Assembly (NCBI GenBank): GCA_027621915.1
Contig: JAQCAD010000005.1
Span: 49,792-113,791, forward strand
Origin: Pseudomonadota bacterium
Lineage (GTDB): Bacteria > Pseudomonadota > Gammaproteobacteria > Steroidobacterales > Woeseiaceae
Length of the DNA stretch: 64,000 nucleotides
Direction of reading: 5' to 3'
In this document: piece after piece, positions 19,546-28,604 of the stretch
Position numbering within the stretch: the stretch's first letter is position 1
How the letters are laid out: each line of letters begins with the position of its first letter
Notes under the pieces: model-generated
Told to the model about the DNA's origin: nothing
The model's database searches: none
The model's input: only the letters and a program-made list of their open reading frames with translations
Translations under genes and position numbers: made by a program

Positions 19546-20490
19546 ATGGAAACACCCGAATACTCCCAAAGCTGGCTCGTTGCTGACATCGGGGCAACAT
19601 CCAGTCGCTGTGCCCTGCTTCACGCGCCGAAATTCCGATTGTCGGAGATTCGTCATTATCGAAACGATGACGCTGCAGACTTACAGCAGATTCTGAAACA
19701 TTACCTTGTCGCAACGAATGCGAGTCCCGCAAATTGCGCGCTCGCTGTTGCCGCGCCCATTGATGGTGATGAAATCTGCATGATGAATCGAGACTGGCGC
19801 TTTAGCCGGACAGAGATCAGCAGGCAACTGGGATTCGAGCGGGTAAAGTTCATTAATGACTTCCATGCCGTAGGATTTGCGTTGCCGCATTTCAATGATA
19901 ACGACAGGGCGGAGGTCGGGAAATCGACAAGCTACCGCCGTGGAAACATCGCCGCACTCGGACCGGGCAGCGGCCTTGGGATGTCAGCATGGATCGAAGA
20001 CGTTTCTGGCGGCAGTGTCATGAGCGGTGAAGGGGGACACATCACGGTATCCGGTCGAGACGAAAACGAGGATGCAATCATCCTCAAATTTCGTGAGCGG
20101 TTTGGTCATTGCTCAGCTGAGCGCATCCTGTCGGGTCCAGGGATCGTCGCGTTACACAGCGCTATGCACGATATTGACGCAGAAACGCCGGAAGAAATAT
20201 CGACGGCTGTCGATGATCCGCAGTGCGCTGCAACGATGAATCAGTTCTTTAAATTTCTGGGAAGCGCGGCGGCGGACCTGGCACTCATTACCGGCGCTTT
20301 CGGCGGCGTGTATATCGCCGGCGGCATCGTACCCGCCTGTATTGATCGAATTAGAAACTCGGAATTCAGGAGTCGATTCGACGACAAGAATCGCTATGGC
20401 GACTACATGCGCGCAATACCCACCTGGGTGATTACTGACCCGACTCCTGGCCTGACCGGGCTGTCAGTATTTGTATCTCAGGGATCCTGA
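19546..20490 (+). CDS. glk: Glucokinase
   Basis: Phosphorylates glucose with ATP in the cytosol (ROK-unrelated Glk family). Motifs: VADIGATSSRCAL (phosphate 1), NDFHAVGFALP (sugar site), ALGPGSGLGMS and GEGGH, then FGGVYIAGGI (adenosine region). From the ATG at 19546 the protein has 314 residues, close to the usual 321. An ATG at 19522 would add eight residues, and the frame is open back to 19450. Neither start has a strong ribosome site. The 3' end overlaps the convergent small lipoprotein gene by 13 bases. Confidence 0.85.
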   Translation: METPEYSQSWLVADIGATSSRCALLHAPKFRLSEIRHYRNDDAADLQQILKHYLVATNASPANCALAVAAPIDGDEICMMNRDWRFSRTEISRQLGFERVKFINDFHAVGFALPHFNDNDRAEVGKSTSYRRGNIAALGPGSGLGMSAWIEDVSGGSVMSGEGGHITVSGRDENEDAIILKFRERFGHCSAERILSGPGIVALHSAMHDIDAETPEEISTAVDDPQCAATMNQFFKFLGSAAADLALITGAFGGVYIAGGIVPACIDRIRNSEFRSRFDDKNRYGDYMRAIPTWVITDPTPGLTGLSVFVSQGS

Positions 20491-20693
20491 TTGGTTTTTT
20501 CTGCGTCCTTTAACGCCTCATCGATCTTCAATTTCTGCTCCATTACCTGGTTTTCGACATTCCGGGCCTTGTCCATCGCTGCGTTGTAATCATCGGCGAT
20601 CTCTTTGCCAATAGTTTCTTTTTCAGCAGTCGAGTCGCCCGACGAGCAGCCGAACACTAGCAATGACGCAACAAGAATTAACTGTATTTTCAT
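20478..20693 (-). CDS. Small lipoprotein, unknown function
   Basis: 71 residues from the ATG at 20693. The signal ends in a clear lipobox (LLVFGC), so the mature protein is an N-acylated lipoprotein of about 55 residues. The mature part is charged and helical (IGKEIADDYNAAMDKARNVENQVMEQKLKIDEALKDAE), probably a short coiled coil, in the manner of Lpp-like or other small envelope lipoproteins. The frame is open further upstream, but that sequence overlaps the hydrolase gene and lacks a signal. Confidence 0.6.
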   Translation of the reverse strand: MKIQLILVASLLVFGCSSGDSTAEKETIGKEIADDYNAAMDKARNVENQVMEQKLKIDEALKDAEKTNQDP

Positions 20694-20706
20694 TGATGTA
20701 AGCCTC

Positions 20707-21216
20707 TTAATTTTTGGATAACCCGTCAATGAAACGGGTAAGGAGGTAGTTAATTTCATCCAGTTTGTTGGTAAGGCGATGATCACCGTCAATAACGTGC
20801 AGCGTCGCAGCGCAATCCTTCGCAAACCGAATGCTGTTTTCGACCGGAACGATATCATCGCGCCAGCCGTGGACGATGCAGATGGGAATGTCCGGAGCAG
20901 TTGGCGTCAGATTTTCGAGTCCTGGCATGTAATAAGCGGGAGCGAGAACAAATAATCCTGCGGCGCGAACGTGACTGGCGGCGGCAGTTGCGACATAGCC
21001 ACCCATGCTCGATCCGATCAGCACGACAGGGCCGTCGATTTTTTTACACACATCGATCAGCTTGTCGACTCTCTCTTTCGAATCCGAAATGCCCTGGTAG
21101 TCGACACTGTCGGCTTCGTAACCCAGGGCACGTACGTTTTCTGCCATTGATCGGATCTTGGTTCCCCACGGCCCGCTTTCCTGGCCATGCGAAAAAATCA
21201 CAACCGGCAGGCTCAT
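20707..21216 (-). CDS. Alpha/beta hydrolase family protein
   Basis: 169 residues, a small alpha/beta hydrolase. The nucleophile elbow is GSSMGG; HGWRDDIVP supplies the acid and GDHRL the His of the triad. Small enzymes of this type (YcfP/YqiA-like) include esterases; the substrate cannot be read from the sequence. Its ATG overlaps the stop of the upstream DsbA-like gene by 4 bases (ATGA), so the two are probably co-translated. Confidence 0.8.
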   Translation of the reverse strand: MSLPVVIFSHGQESGPWGTKIRSMAENVRALGYEADSVDYQGISDSKERVDKLIDVCKKIDGPVVLIGSSMGGYVATAAASHVRAAGLFVLAPAYYMPGLENLTPTAPDIPICIVHGWRDDIVPVENSIRFAKDCAATLHVIDGDHRLTNKLDEINYLLTRFIDGLSKN

Positions 21217-22550
21217 ATCATGATGCCTTCGCCACCGTTACAGTGATCCTCAATCATTCTGGCGAGCAACCAGTCGCGATCCTGCCCCCACAATGCCAGC
21301 TCACCAAGTTTGAAAGCGGGCACACCCCAAAGGCCTGCCTCACTCAAAATTTCGCGATTCGCCTCGACCTGTTTTCGCCAACCCTCGTCCTTCATGGCAG
21401 CCTTAACGTCCGGCCAGAAAAGACCTGAACGCTCGGCGACGATCTGCATGCCTTCGTCTGTCGCAACATCAATCGCTTCTGCGAAAATGGCTTTGCCCGC
21501 TTCAATCAGAAAATCTCGCTCCCGTCCCTGTCCCCTGGCGTAATAAAAAGTAGCGATACATCGCTCTGCGCCAGCGCCAAGTGAATCGGCAATCTTGCCA
21601 AACGGCACATCGTGGCGTCGCGCTTCCCTGCTGGCGTCTTTGACGATGTACATCAGTTTGCTTTTCGGCATTCCAACGCCTCGCTGCACCATTGGTAATA
21701 CCGGCCGCACCTCAAGCTTCAGGTCGAATGCATCCGCGATCTCGAATATCCGTTCAAGCGCGATGTAAGAATAGGGGCTGCGAAACGAATGAAACATTTC
21801 CAGCGGCGGCAGTGTCGCGGCACGCGTGGGAACCGTTCCGGGAAGATTGAAATGACTCGCCTGGTCGAGCGAGGCCAGTTCCGGGATTGGCTCCTTGAAC
21901 CGACTTAACTTATGACTATCGAATCGCTCGATCAGATAGTGCAACCTGTCAACGCCCCAATACCATTCGCCGGCGTAATACATGGTCGCGCAGTTGTAGT
22001 GACCCATCTTGCGTAACAGGAGCTGATTCTTGCCAACCAGTACATTGGTTTCCGTAGTCTCGCCATAATGGCGGCCCATCATTCGCGTCACGCCCTCAGC
22101 ATCACCGCGCCAGTAAAGCGTCATCGCTTTGATGAACGTCTCACCGAAGTCTTTTTCGTCATGTTCCGCAGCCAGAAACTCCAGGAGCGACCGGCGATGT
22201 TCCACAGTCGGCGTGTCGCCTTTGTCGAGGAATGGCACACCAAACTCACGCGCCAGGAGCACGCAGTCTGCCATCGAGTATTCGGCCAGCATCGCCGGCT
22301 GTGACATGTACTCGCCGCGAAGAGCCTGGCAAAGGTAGAATTTGAATTCGACTGTTTTGTACCGTGTCATGACTGGCGCAAGGTAGCGACACAATAAATA
22401 CGAATAGGGGTCGTCGAGCTGGAGGAAGACAGAAACAATCCGTTTCTTAAAACGCAGAACACGCCAACACTCGAAAAGCATGCGTCGCAGCTGGACGAAA
22501 CGTTCGTCGAGAAGATAGGTGAAATACAGCGAACGCATTTCGCGTTTCAT
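21213..22550 (-). CDS. Tandem DsbA-like (HCCA isomerase/GST-kappa type) protein
   Basis: 445 residues with two thioredoxin-like halves. The first contains VFLQLDDPYSYLLCRYL, the second FHSFRSPYSYIALERIF, and the C terminus has GLWGVPAFKLGELALWGQDR. This is the pattern of the DsbA-like thioredoxin domain found in 2-hydroxychromene-2-carboxylate isomerase and kappa GST. No CxxC is present at the expected place, so it is not a disulfide oxidoreductase; glutathione-dependent isomerisation or conjugation is more likely. It sits between the ATL gene and the alpha/beta hydrolase, overlapping each by 4 bases. Confidence 0.75.
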   Translation of the reverse strand: MKREMRSLYFTYLLDERFVQLRRMLFECWRVLRFKKRIVSVFLQLDDPYSYLLCRYLAPVMTRYKTVEFKFYLCQALRGEYMSQPAMLAEYSMADCVLLAREFGVPFLDKGDTPTVEHRRSLLEFLAAEHDEKDFGETFIKAMTLYWRGDAEGVTRMMGRHYGETTETNVLVGKNQLLLRKMGHYNCATMYYAGEWYWGVDRLHYLIERFDSHKLSRFKEPIPELASLDQASHFNLPGTVPTRAATLPPLEMFHSFRSPYSYIALERIFEIADAFDLKLEVRPVLPMVQRGVGMPKSKLMYIVKDASREARRHDVPFGKIADSLGAGAERCIATFYYARGQGRERDFLIEAGKAIFAEAIDVATDEGMQIVAERSGLFWPDVKAAMKDEGWRKQVEANREILSEAGLWGVPAFKLGELALWGQDRDWLLARMIEDHCNGGEGIMI

Positions 22551-22915
22551 TCGTCATCGTCCCAGGCTGCGCTTGGCTTCCACAGGAGCTCATCAAGATC
22601 CGGCTGCCAGCGATACTTTTTCATGTCGATGCGACCGTTAAGAATCGCAACGTCTTCCATCATAAGGCGTTTACATTGTTCATTGAATGCACGGGTACCG
22701 ACCTTGAGCGCGATATTGCCGGACGCCTGTATTACTCGGTACCACGGCACTTTGCTTCCTTTGGGCAAATGCCGCAGCGCGTATCCGACTTGCCGGGCCC
22801 CGCGCGGAATCCCGGCGATCTCAGCTATTTGTCCGTAGCTCGCCACCGAGCCTTCGGGGATGTCGCAAATGGTTGCCCAGATACGCTCATTGCGCTTCTC
22901 GGTGGCGGCTTTCAT
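22547..22915 (-). CDS. atl: DNA-binding alkyltransferase-like protein (ATL)
   Basis: 122 residues of the O6-alkylguanine-DNA alkyltransferase fold: WATICDIPEGSVASYGQIA, the helix-turn-helix GIPRGARQVGYAL and the active-site segment. In place of the methyl-accepting Cys of PCHRV it has PWYRV (Trp58). That substitution defines ATL proteins (YbaZ/Atl1), which bind alkylated bases and flag them for nucleotide excision repair without transferring the group. First gene of a three-gene overlapping operon. Confidence 0.9.
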   Translation of the reverse strand: MKAATEKRNERIWATICDIPEGSVASYGQIAEIAGIPRGARQVGYALRHLPKGSKVPWYRVIQASGNIALKVGTRAFNEQCKRLMMEDVAILNGRIDMKKYRWQPDLDELLWKPSAAWDDDE

Positions 22916-23003
22916 GTGCCTGGATCATACCGATTTAGGCTTAAAAATCATATAGATATGAGGGCTGCGTACCAACAGGCCGAGCACATCTGAAAAAGGG
23001 CTG

Positions 23004-23057
23004 AATAAAGGGGTCAGAGCCCGTTATTGGGCTCTGACCCCTTTATTACCCCTTTAT
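23004..23057. repeat. REPIN-like palindrome, GAGCCC type
   Basis: Two arms, AATAAAGGGGTCAGAGCCC and its inverse, surround a loop of 6 bases, giving a near-perfect 44-bp palindrome at 23004-23047, followed by a partial extra copy (ACCCCTTTATT). It lies between the lipoprotein stop (23080) and the ATL start. It can fold as a strong hairpin with T-rich edges on either strand, so it may also act as a terminator. Confidence 0.85.
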
Positions 23058-23079
23058 TCGACCAACGAAAGGGTGAGCG

Positions 23080-23859
23080 TTATTTTTCTGGCGGCGGCAC
23101 CAGGTGTAATCCGTTAAGTGCGGCCTGTGTATCCACGACGATGACGTGCTCGCCCTCGGAGTCGACGTAGGTCAGCTCGATTTGTCGGGGAGACGGCGAC
23201 AGCGGGAAAAAGATATTGAGCGCGGACTCCTCGCCGTTTTTCAAAGCAACCGGCATCGGCGTATACCGGAACTCGATCTGATTGCTGACCTTGCCATTGT
23301 TCACGCCGCGAAAGACGCCGCCAACGGCAAGTACAGGTGCCAGAACAATTCCGCCCAAAGCGGCTCCCGCCAGCATGGGCCCGCCGAATGCTGCTGCGGC
23401 CCCGACAGACAAGACCGCGGCGGCCGTAACGGCACCGGATACCATCAGCGTCTTCGCACCTGCACCGGCTTTAACTTTCAACCCCTGTCCCTTGTAGCGG
23501 CGTTCGGCTTGTTTTGCGCCCTTAACCAGCTGTTTTCGATCGGTGCCTGCCTCGACTCGCGTACCGAGTGAGTCCACAACAGCAACGTTCGTAACCTGCA
23601 GTGAATCATCACCCACGTTCCGGACCCGGATCAGGTACTCGTCCCAGTCCGCATTTTTTGCCCAGGTGCCCGGGCCACCTCGAACGACCACCCAGTCCAG
23701 TGTCGCGGAAATACGTTGATCAGTACTGTTCGCGAGTGACTGCGTAACGACAAGTGGCTCGGGCTCCTTGAGAATCTTGGTACCACCGCAGCCAAAGAGG
23801 CCTATCGACACCGCGATCGTGACAATTGCAGCGCCTGCTTTCATTCCTTGGTCCTTCAT
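23080..23859 (-). CDS. Lipoprotein with Gly/Ala-rich hydrophobic segment, unknown function
   Basis: 259 residues. The signal peptide ends in the lipobox GLFGC (Cys24). The mature part has a beta-rich N-terminal region (ISATLDWVVVRGG, WDEYLIRVRNVGDDSLQVTNVAVVD), then a long Gly/Ala-rich hydrophobic stretch (about residues 135-180) that could span or coat a membrane, then another beta region (IELTYVDSEGEHVIVV). I do not recognise the family. The ATG at 23859 has GAGGAGA at a good distance. The same-strand upstream neighbours are the two GTPases, about 150 bases away. Confidence 0.6.
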   Translation of the reverse strand: MKDQGMKAGAAIVTIAVSIGLFGCGGTKILKEPEPLVVTQSLANSTDQRISATLDWVVVRGGPGTWAKNADWDEYLIRVRNVGDDSLQVTNVAVVDSLGTRVEAGTDRKQLVKGAKQAERRYKGQGLKVKAGAGAKTLMVSGAVTAAAVLSVGAAAAFGGPMLAGAALGGIVLAPVLAVGGVFRGVNNGKVSNQIEFRYTPMPVALKNGEESALNIFFPLSPSPRQIELTYVDSEGEHVIVVDTQAALNGLHLVPPPEK

Positions 23860-24006
23860 GAGTTTCTCCTCGGGCCAGAGTCGGTTCGGGTGGCCGTCGA
23901 ACCGAAGTATGCGAAACCGGCCCCTGGTTCCGGTGATATTAGTCGGATGAATACCTGAGGATTAGGAAAGAATTACGACTTTCTCCAGCCAAACCCATGT
24001 GCGTGC

Positions 24007-25377
24007 TTACCCAACGTTCTTGATACCCAGCCGCGCCTGGATTTCCCTCTTCGCTTCCCGCAAGACAGTGTCACGATCGAGGCTGTCCAGGATCTCGTTC
24101 ACTACCTGCTTCGGGCCACCGTCTCCCCAGGATTTTCCCTTCGAAAGGTATTCAGCGGCGATTTGTCCGACAACGTAGGTGCTGTAATAAGCAATCGCGC
24201 CTTGCGCGCCCGCCGTTACAATCGTCGAAAGTCCCGCTGTGCCGACCTTGAGCGCGCTCGACACAAAATGCAGCGCCCAGACGGTTCCCATCAATGCCGC
24301 CGCTTCCGCCGCAATGACGCTCACGAGAGAACCCGCTTCGCGTCGACTGACCGGCAGGTCGTAGACGTTCGACAAGTGCATGACCATGCCGACGTCAATA
24401 AACGCGGCAGCAAACAGGTCGGCAACCGGTACCGGATTAAATGCGACGGCCACCCCTTTCGCCACGCAGTAAGTGCGAACCAGTTTGTCTCCTATTTCCC
24501 TGCGTGCGTTGAGTATGCGGATGCCCACCTGGTCACTCAGGTCGGCCGCGAACAGGCTTGCATTCAGCGCTGCAAGCGTCTTGCCCTCATTTTCGAAAAT
24601 CTCCCAAAGACGAAGGCGCAGGTGATTAACATCCGGGGCGCGTTCACGCGTTGTCATCTTTTCAGTACCGGCACGATCAACTTCGATCACTTGCTGGGCA
24701 CGCGGTTGTGCGGCGACCGCCAGCACGTTGTCGGGCTGTACCAATCCCGTTGCCTTGCTTCGAACCGTCGCGAGGAGCGCATCGAGATCTGATTTTGTGT
24801 AGACATCAGATTTATTCAACGCGACGACGACCGGCCGCCCCTGCGCGAGCAGCGTGCGCAATGCATCGAGCTCGCTCTCAGTGATATCGCCATCGATGAC
24901 AAAAATGACGAGATCTGACCGGCGGGCAACCTCCCTCGCCATCGCCTCGCGATCTTCACCGCCCGCTTCATCGAGACCCGGCGTATCAATCAGATAGACA
25001 CCGGCTGCCTCAATTTCAGACCACGCCTGCATCGATGACTGTTTCGTTTCGCCATGCAAAGGACTGACCGCGAATTTCTGCTCGCCGATCAATGCGTTTA
25101 ACAGTGACGATTTGCCGGTGCTGACCCGACCAAAGACCGCGATGTGCAGGTGCCCATGCTGAAGTTTGTCGAGCATGCCCTGAACAGACTCGTAGTCGTG
25201 CGCAAGAGATTCCCGAACGCCAGGCGGCAGGCGGGAGTCCTCGATCAGCTCTCTTAAACTTTCGCGCGCGAGATCCAGATGAGCAGAACCGCCATCGGGT
25301 ATGGCATCAGCCGGTCGTCTCTTCCTGCTCCAGGGCCATCCTGGCAACGCGTCGAACACCCGCTTCAATATGTTCAC
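24007..25377 (-). CDS. GTPase with DUF697-like C-terminal membrane domain
   Basis: 456 residues. A TRAFAC/Era-like G domain carries G1 GRVSTGKSSLLNA, G3 DTPGLDE and G4 NKSD. The C-terminal part (FNPVPVADLFAAAFIDVGMVMHLSNVYDLP) resembles DUF697, hydrophobic and probably membrane-associated. The GTG start lies 71 bases inside the 3' end of the upstream GTPase gene, so the pair is probably coupled. The cellular role is not established; related GTPases take part in envelope or division processes. Confidence 0.78.
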   Translation of the reverse strand: MNILKRVFDALPGWPWSRKRRPADAIPDGGSAHLDLARESLRELIEDSRLPPGVRESLAHDYESVQGMLDKLQHGHLHIAVFGRVSTGKSSLLNALIGEQKFAVSPLHGETKQSSMQAWSEIEAAGVYLIDTPGLDEAGGEDREAMAREVARRSDLVIFVIDGDITESELDALRTLLAQGRPVVVALNKSDVYTKSDLDALLATVRSKATGLVQPDNVLAVAAQPRAQQVIEVDRAGTEKMTTRERAPDVNHLRLRLWEIFENEGKTLAALNASLFAADLSDQVGIRILNARREIGDKLVRTYCVAKGVAVAFNPVPVADLFAAAFIDVGMVMHLSNVYDLPVSRREAGSLVSVIAAEAAALMGTVWALHFVSSALKVGTAGLSTIVTAGAQGAIAYYSTYVVGQIAAEYLSKGKSWGDGGPKQVVNEILDSLDRDTVLREAKREIQARLGIKNVG

Positions 25378-26803
25378 TGATTCCGTCCTCGAACTCCCTG
25401 GCGGCTGTTCCCGGGTTGAGCTCGCCGTGCTTGGTCAAAGTCATGACCAGGCTCCGACCGAGCGCATCGAAAATGAGACCGTAGGCTACCGCATGTACGA
25501 GGCCTCCGGCGACTGTTCCCACTCCGGGAAATGCTTTCAATCCATTGCCGGCAACAGCGAGACTCAATGGCAACGCTTTGCCCGCCCTGCTCTGGCTCAG
25601 CGTGAGAAATTCCTCAATATCCAGGTCGCGCGGCGCCGCGCCGAACAATTTGCACAGCTCCCGGGTCATCGACGTACCGATGTACCCCTGGATAATGATG
25701 TCAGTACCCGGACTGACCGCCGCGAGCGCGCCGACGACCGCTTTTCGCGTCGAGCTGCGAATGATTTGCTGAGCGCGTTGCGTCCTGTATTCGCCTTCCG
25801 CCTCAGCCAGTTTTTCAGCCGCCAGTCGAAACACCGCCCGATCTCGGCGAATGTCCAGCATCTCTGACCCACCCTCGAGCAATCGGTTGATCGCCACGAC
25901 CAGTACACCAATATCTGCCGGCCGCTGGCGTCGCACTGCAGATTCGCTACCGTCCGCTCGCTTTTCAATCACGTCGACTTCGCCACCGGCGCTGACAGCG
26001 ACCACCTGGTCGCGACTGAACTCAGCACCAAGATCACCGATGTGATCCAACAAGCGCTCGACCAGCATCGCCTGCTCCTCGCGGTTGTAGCGATCCGATT
26101 TGTTCATCACCAGTACAAGTGGTTTACCAAGCGCCAGCAACCACTTCACCGCCTGGCTTTCGTTTCTCGTCAGATCGCCATCACAGACAAAAATGACGAG
26201 TTGTGCTCGCTGTGCCTCTTCGACGGCAACGTCGTCCATTTCACTTTCAAGCCCACCGGTGCCCGGCACGTCCGTTAATAAAATCTGCGTACCGCTGTCA
26301 TCACGCCATCGGTAGTGCCGAGTATGGACCGTCGATCCGCCTACCGGGCTGATGACGACATCGGCCGTCGGAATCAACGCCTTGATCAGCGAACTCTTGC
26401 CGGACGATATTTCGCCGAAGAAACACAGGTGCACCGAACGGTTTTCCTGTCTGGCTGCAAGCTCGCGTAATTCAGCCTGAGCGCGGCTGATATCCACACC
26501 TGATTTTTCGGCCTCGCGCAGCCTGTCCTCGATGTCCTGTTTTCTGAGCGGCTGATCGGGTCTGCCGCGCCGGCGCGAGATTTTTCTTTTTACAACGAGG
26601 CGCACGATGAGCCAGACCGCAGTGACAACCAGCGCACTCATGACGGCGAGGTAGCCGTACAGGATGATGCGCGGACCCTGGACTAACCGATCCCAGACAT
26701 TCAACGCAGACTCGGTCACAAACAGCAACGCGCCAATTGCGATGACGAAAACGAGCACCACGAGCAGCCCAATCGAGAGTCTAAGGAATCGGTCCAACTT
26801 CAT
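25307..26803 (-). CDS. Membrane-anchored GTPase with DUF697-like domain
   Basis: 498 residues. Two transmembrane helices at the N terminus (LSIGLLVVLVFVIAIGALLFV and IILYGYLAVMSALVVTAVW) precede a coiled region and a G domain with G1 FGEISSGKSSL, G3 DVPGTGG and G4 NKSD. The C-terminal part (VSPGTDIIIQGYIGTSMTRELCKLFG) resembles the downstream partner, so the two genes are probably diverged duplicates. The 3' end overlaps the partner by 71 bases. It is divergent from the amidohydrolase, with only 18 bases between the starts. Confidence 0.78.
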   Translation of the reverse strand: MKLDRFLRLSIGLLVVLVFVIAIGALLFVTESALNVWDRLVQGPRIILYGYLAVMSALVVTAVWLIVRLVVKRKISRRRGRPDQPLRKQDIEDRLREAEKSGVDISRAQAELRELAARQENRSVHLCFFGEISSGKSSLIKALIPTADVVISPVGGSTVHTRHYRWRDDSGTQILLTDVPGTGGLESEMDDVAVEEAQRAQLVIFVCDGDLTRNESQAVKWLLALGKPLVLVMNKSDRYNREEQAMLVERLLDHIGDLGAEFSRDQVVAVSAGGEVDVIEKRADGSESAVRRQRPADIGVLVVAINRLLEGGSEMLDIRRDRAVFRLAAEKLAEAEGEYRTQRAQQIIRSSTRKAVVGALAAVSPGTDIIIQGYIGTSMTRELCKLFGAAPRDLDIEEFLTLSQSRAGKALPLSLAVAGNGLKAFPGVGTVAGGLVHAVAYGLIFDALGRSLVMTLTKHGELNPGTAAREFEDGISEHIEAGVRRVARMALEQEETTG

Positions 26804-26809
26804 GTTGGG

Positions 26810-26815
26810 TATACT
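26810..26815 (+). promoter_or_regulatory. -10 box placing the transcription start at the amidohydrolase ATG
   Basis: TATACT ends 6 bases before the ATG at 26822, so the expected first transcribed base coincides with or adjoins the start codon. No Shine-Dalgarno fits in the space. This predicts a leaderless mRNA. The -35 region is weak and lies inside the divergent GTPase gene. Confidence 0.4.
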
Positions 26816-26821
26816 ACGTGC

Positions 26822-28501
26822 ATGAACACGCTAAATCGAAGAACAACCTTCAGCTTACTGGCCGCTCTTTCCACCCTCGTTGTCACCGGGTGCTCGCAGA
26901 CCGAGTCCCCGGATATCGCGACACTGGTCATCAAAGACGCTCGCGTATGGACCGGCAACGTCGATCAACCCTGGGCTGAAGCCGTCGCCAGTCAGGGTGA
27001 CAAAATCATTGCCGTCGGCACCAATAAGGACGTCGAGGCCCTGATCGGCGACGACACCAGGGTGATTTCTGTGCCGGGCAGCATGCTGGTCCCGGGTTTC
27101 ATCGACACCCATGTGCATTTCATTTCCGGTGGATCCGGACTCGCGTCCGTGCAGCTTCGAGACGCGACCACACCGGACGAGTTCTCAGCTCGCATCGGCG
27201 AGTTTGCCAGGAACATCAATCCAGGCGAATGGATCATGTATGGCGATTGGGACCATACATTGTGGGGCGGCGACCTGCCGCGCCGGGACTGGATCGACGA
27301 GCTTACGCCGGACAACCCGGTCTGGGTTTCTCGCCTTGACGGTCACATGGCGCTGGCGAATTCAGCTGCGCTCGAACTTGCCGGCGTCGATGCGGACACC
27401 GCTGATATCGACGGCGGCACGATCGTCCGCTACGAGGACGGCCGACCCACCGGCATCCTGAAAGACAATGCGATGCTGCTCGTCGAAGGTGCCATTCCGG
27501 AGGCAACGGCGGCCAAGCTGGATCGCGAAGCGAAAGCGGCAATGGAATACGTTGCAGCGAATGGCGTTACGACCGTGCACGACATGGCTGGCTGGAGCAG
27601 TCTCGCCACGTATCGTCGTGCGGAGATCAAAGGCGATCTGATCACGAGAATCTATTCCGTCGTACCCCTGCAGGACTGGGAGCGACTGCGTGACGAAGTT
27701 GAACTGCGAGGTACCGGCAGTGAATGGCTTCGCATCGGCGGCCTCAAGGGCTTCATGGACGGCTCACTCGGTTCGCATACTGCCGCGATGCTCGAACCCT
27801 TCACCGATGCACCGCAAGACAAAGGTTTCCTCATCAACGAACTTGACGACATGCGTGCATGGGTAAGCGGCGCAGATTCCGCCGGTTTACAGGTGATGGT
27901 GCACGCGATCGGAGACAAGGCGATAAAGGACCTGCTCGACATCTACCTCGACGCCGTCGAATCCAACGGACAGCGTGATCGAAGATTTCGTATGGAGCAT
28001 GCGCAACACATCGCACCGAACGATATCGAGCGATTCGCGGTTCAGGAAATCATTGCCAGCATGCAGCCTTACCATGCCATCGACGACGGGCGCTGGGCTG
28101 AGGATGTCATCGGCGCGGAGCGAGCCGAAACGACTTATGCATTTCGATCGCTTATCGAGGCCGGCGCCCGCGTGTCGTTTGGCAGCGACTGGTCGGTCGC
28201 ACCGGCAACGCCGATCGAAGGAATCTACGCCGCCGTCACGCGTCGTACGCTCGACGACGCCAATCCCGATGGCTGGATGCCGGCACAAAAAGTGACAGTG
28301 GAGCAATCACTGCACGCTTATACGACAGTTGCCGCATTCGCATCTTTCGAAGAGGACATCAAGGGGATGCTGAAACCCGGCATGCTCGCAGACTTCGTGC
28401 TGCTGGATCGTGATCTCACGAAGATCGCGCCCGAGTCGATCCGCGACACGCAAGTTCTCAGGACTGTGGCAGGCGGAGCGGTCGTTTACGAACGTAACTA
28501 A
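26822..28501 (+). CDS. Amidohydrolase family 3 (YtcJ-like) lipoprotein
   Basis: 559 residues. The N terminus is a lipoprotein signal with lipobox VVTGC, so the enzyme is exported and lipid-anchored. Amidohydrolase features: DTHVHF (first metal motif), DGHMAL, a central GGLKGFMDGSLGSHTA, MVHAIGDKA, MEHAQH and GSDWSVAPATP. The YtcJ/NfdA-type family hydrolyses N-substituted formamides and amides; the substrate here is unknown. It has its own promoter and stands alone between the GTPases and the RND pump. Confidence 0.85.
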   Translation: MNTLNRRTTFSLLAALSTLVVTGCSQTESPDIATLVIKDARVWTGNVDQPWAEAVASQGDKIIAVGTNKDVEALIGDDTRVISVPGSMLVPGFIDTHVHFISGGSGLASVQLRDATTPDEFSARIGEFARNINPGEWIMYGDWDHTLWGGDLPRRDWIDELTPDNPVWVSRLDGHMALANSAALELAGVDADTADIDGGTIVRYEDGRPTGILKDNAMLLVEGAIPEATAAKLDREAKAAMEYVAANGVTTVHDMAGWSSLATYRRAEIKGDLITRIYSVVPLQDWERLRDEVELRGTGSEWLRIGGLKGFMDGSLGSHTAAMLEPFTDAPQDKGFLINELDDMRAWVSGADSAGLQVMVHAIGDKAIKDLLDIYLDAVESNGQRDRRFRMEHAQHIAPNDIERFAVQEIIASMQPYHAIDDGRWAEDVIGAERAETTYAFRSLIEAGARVSFGSDWSVAPATPIEGIYAAVTRRTLDDANPDGWMPAQKVTVEQSLHAYTTVAAFASFEEDIKGMLKPGMLADFVLLDRDLTKIAPESIRDTQVLRTVAGGAVVYERN

Positions 28502-28604
28502 TTGTTTCAATTTGTAAAGAAGCGACAAGAGCGCTTCATTGCAGCACGGGTTATTGGGATACTTGGCTCCCGGAAATCCAGCTCGCAGTCCGCTGCGCCA
28601 GTTA

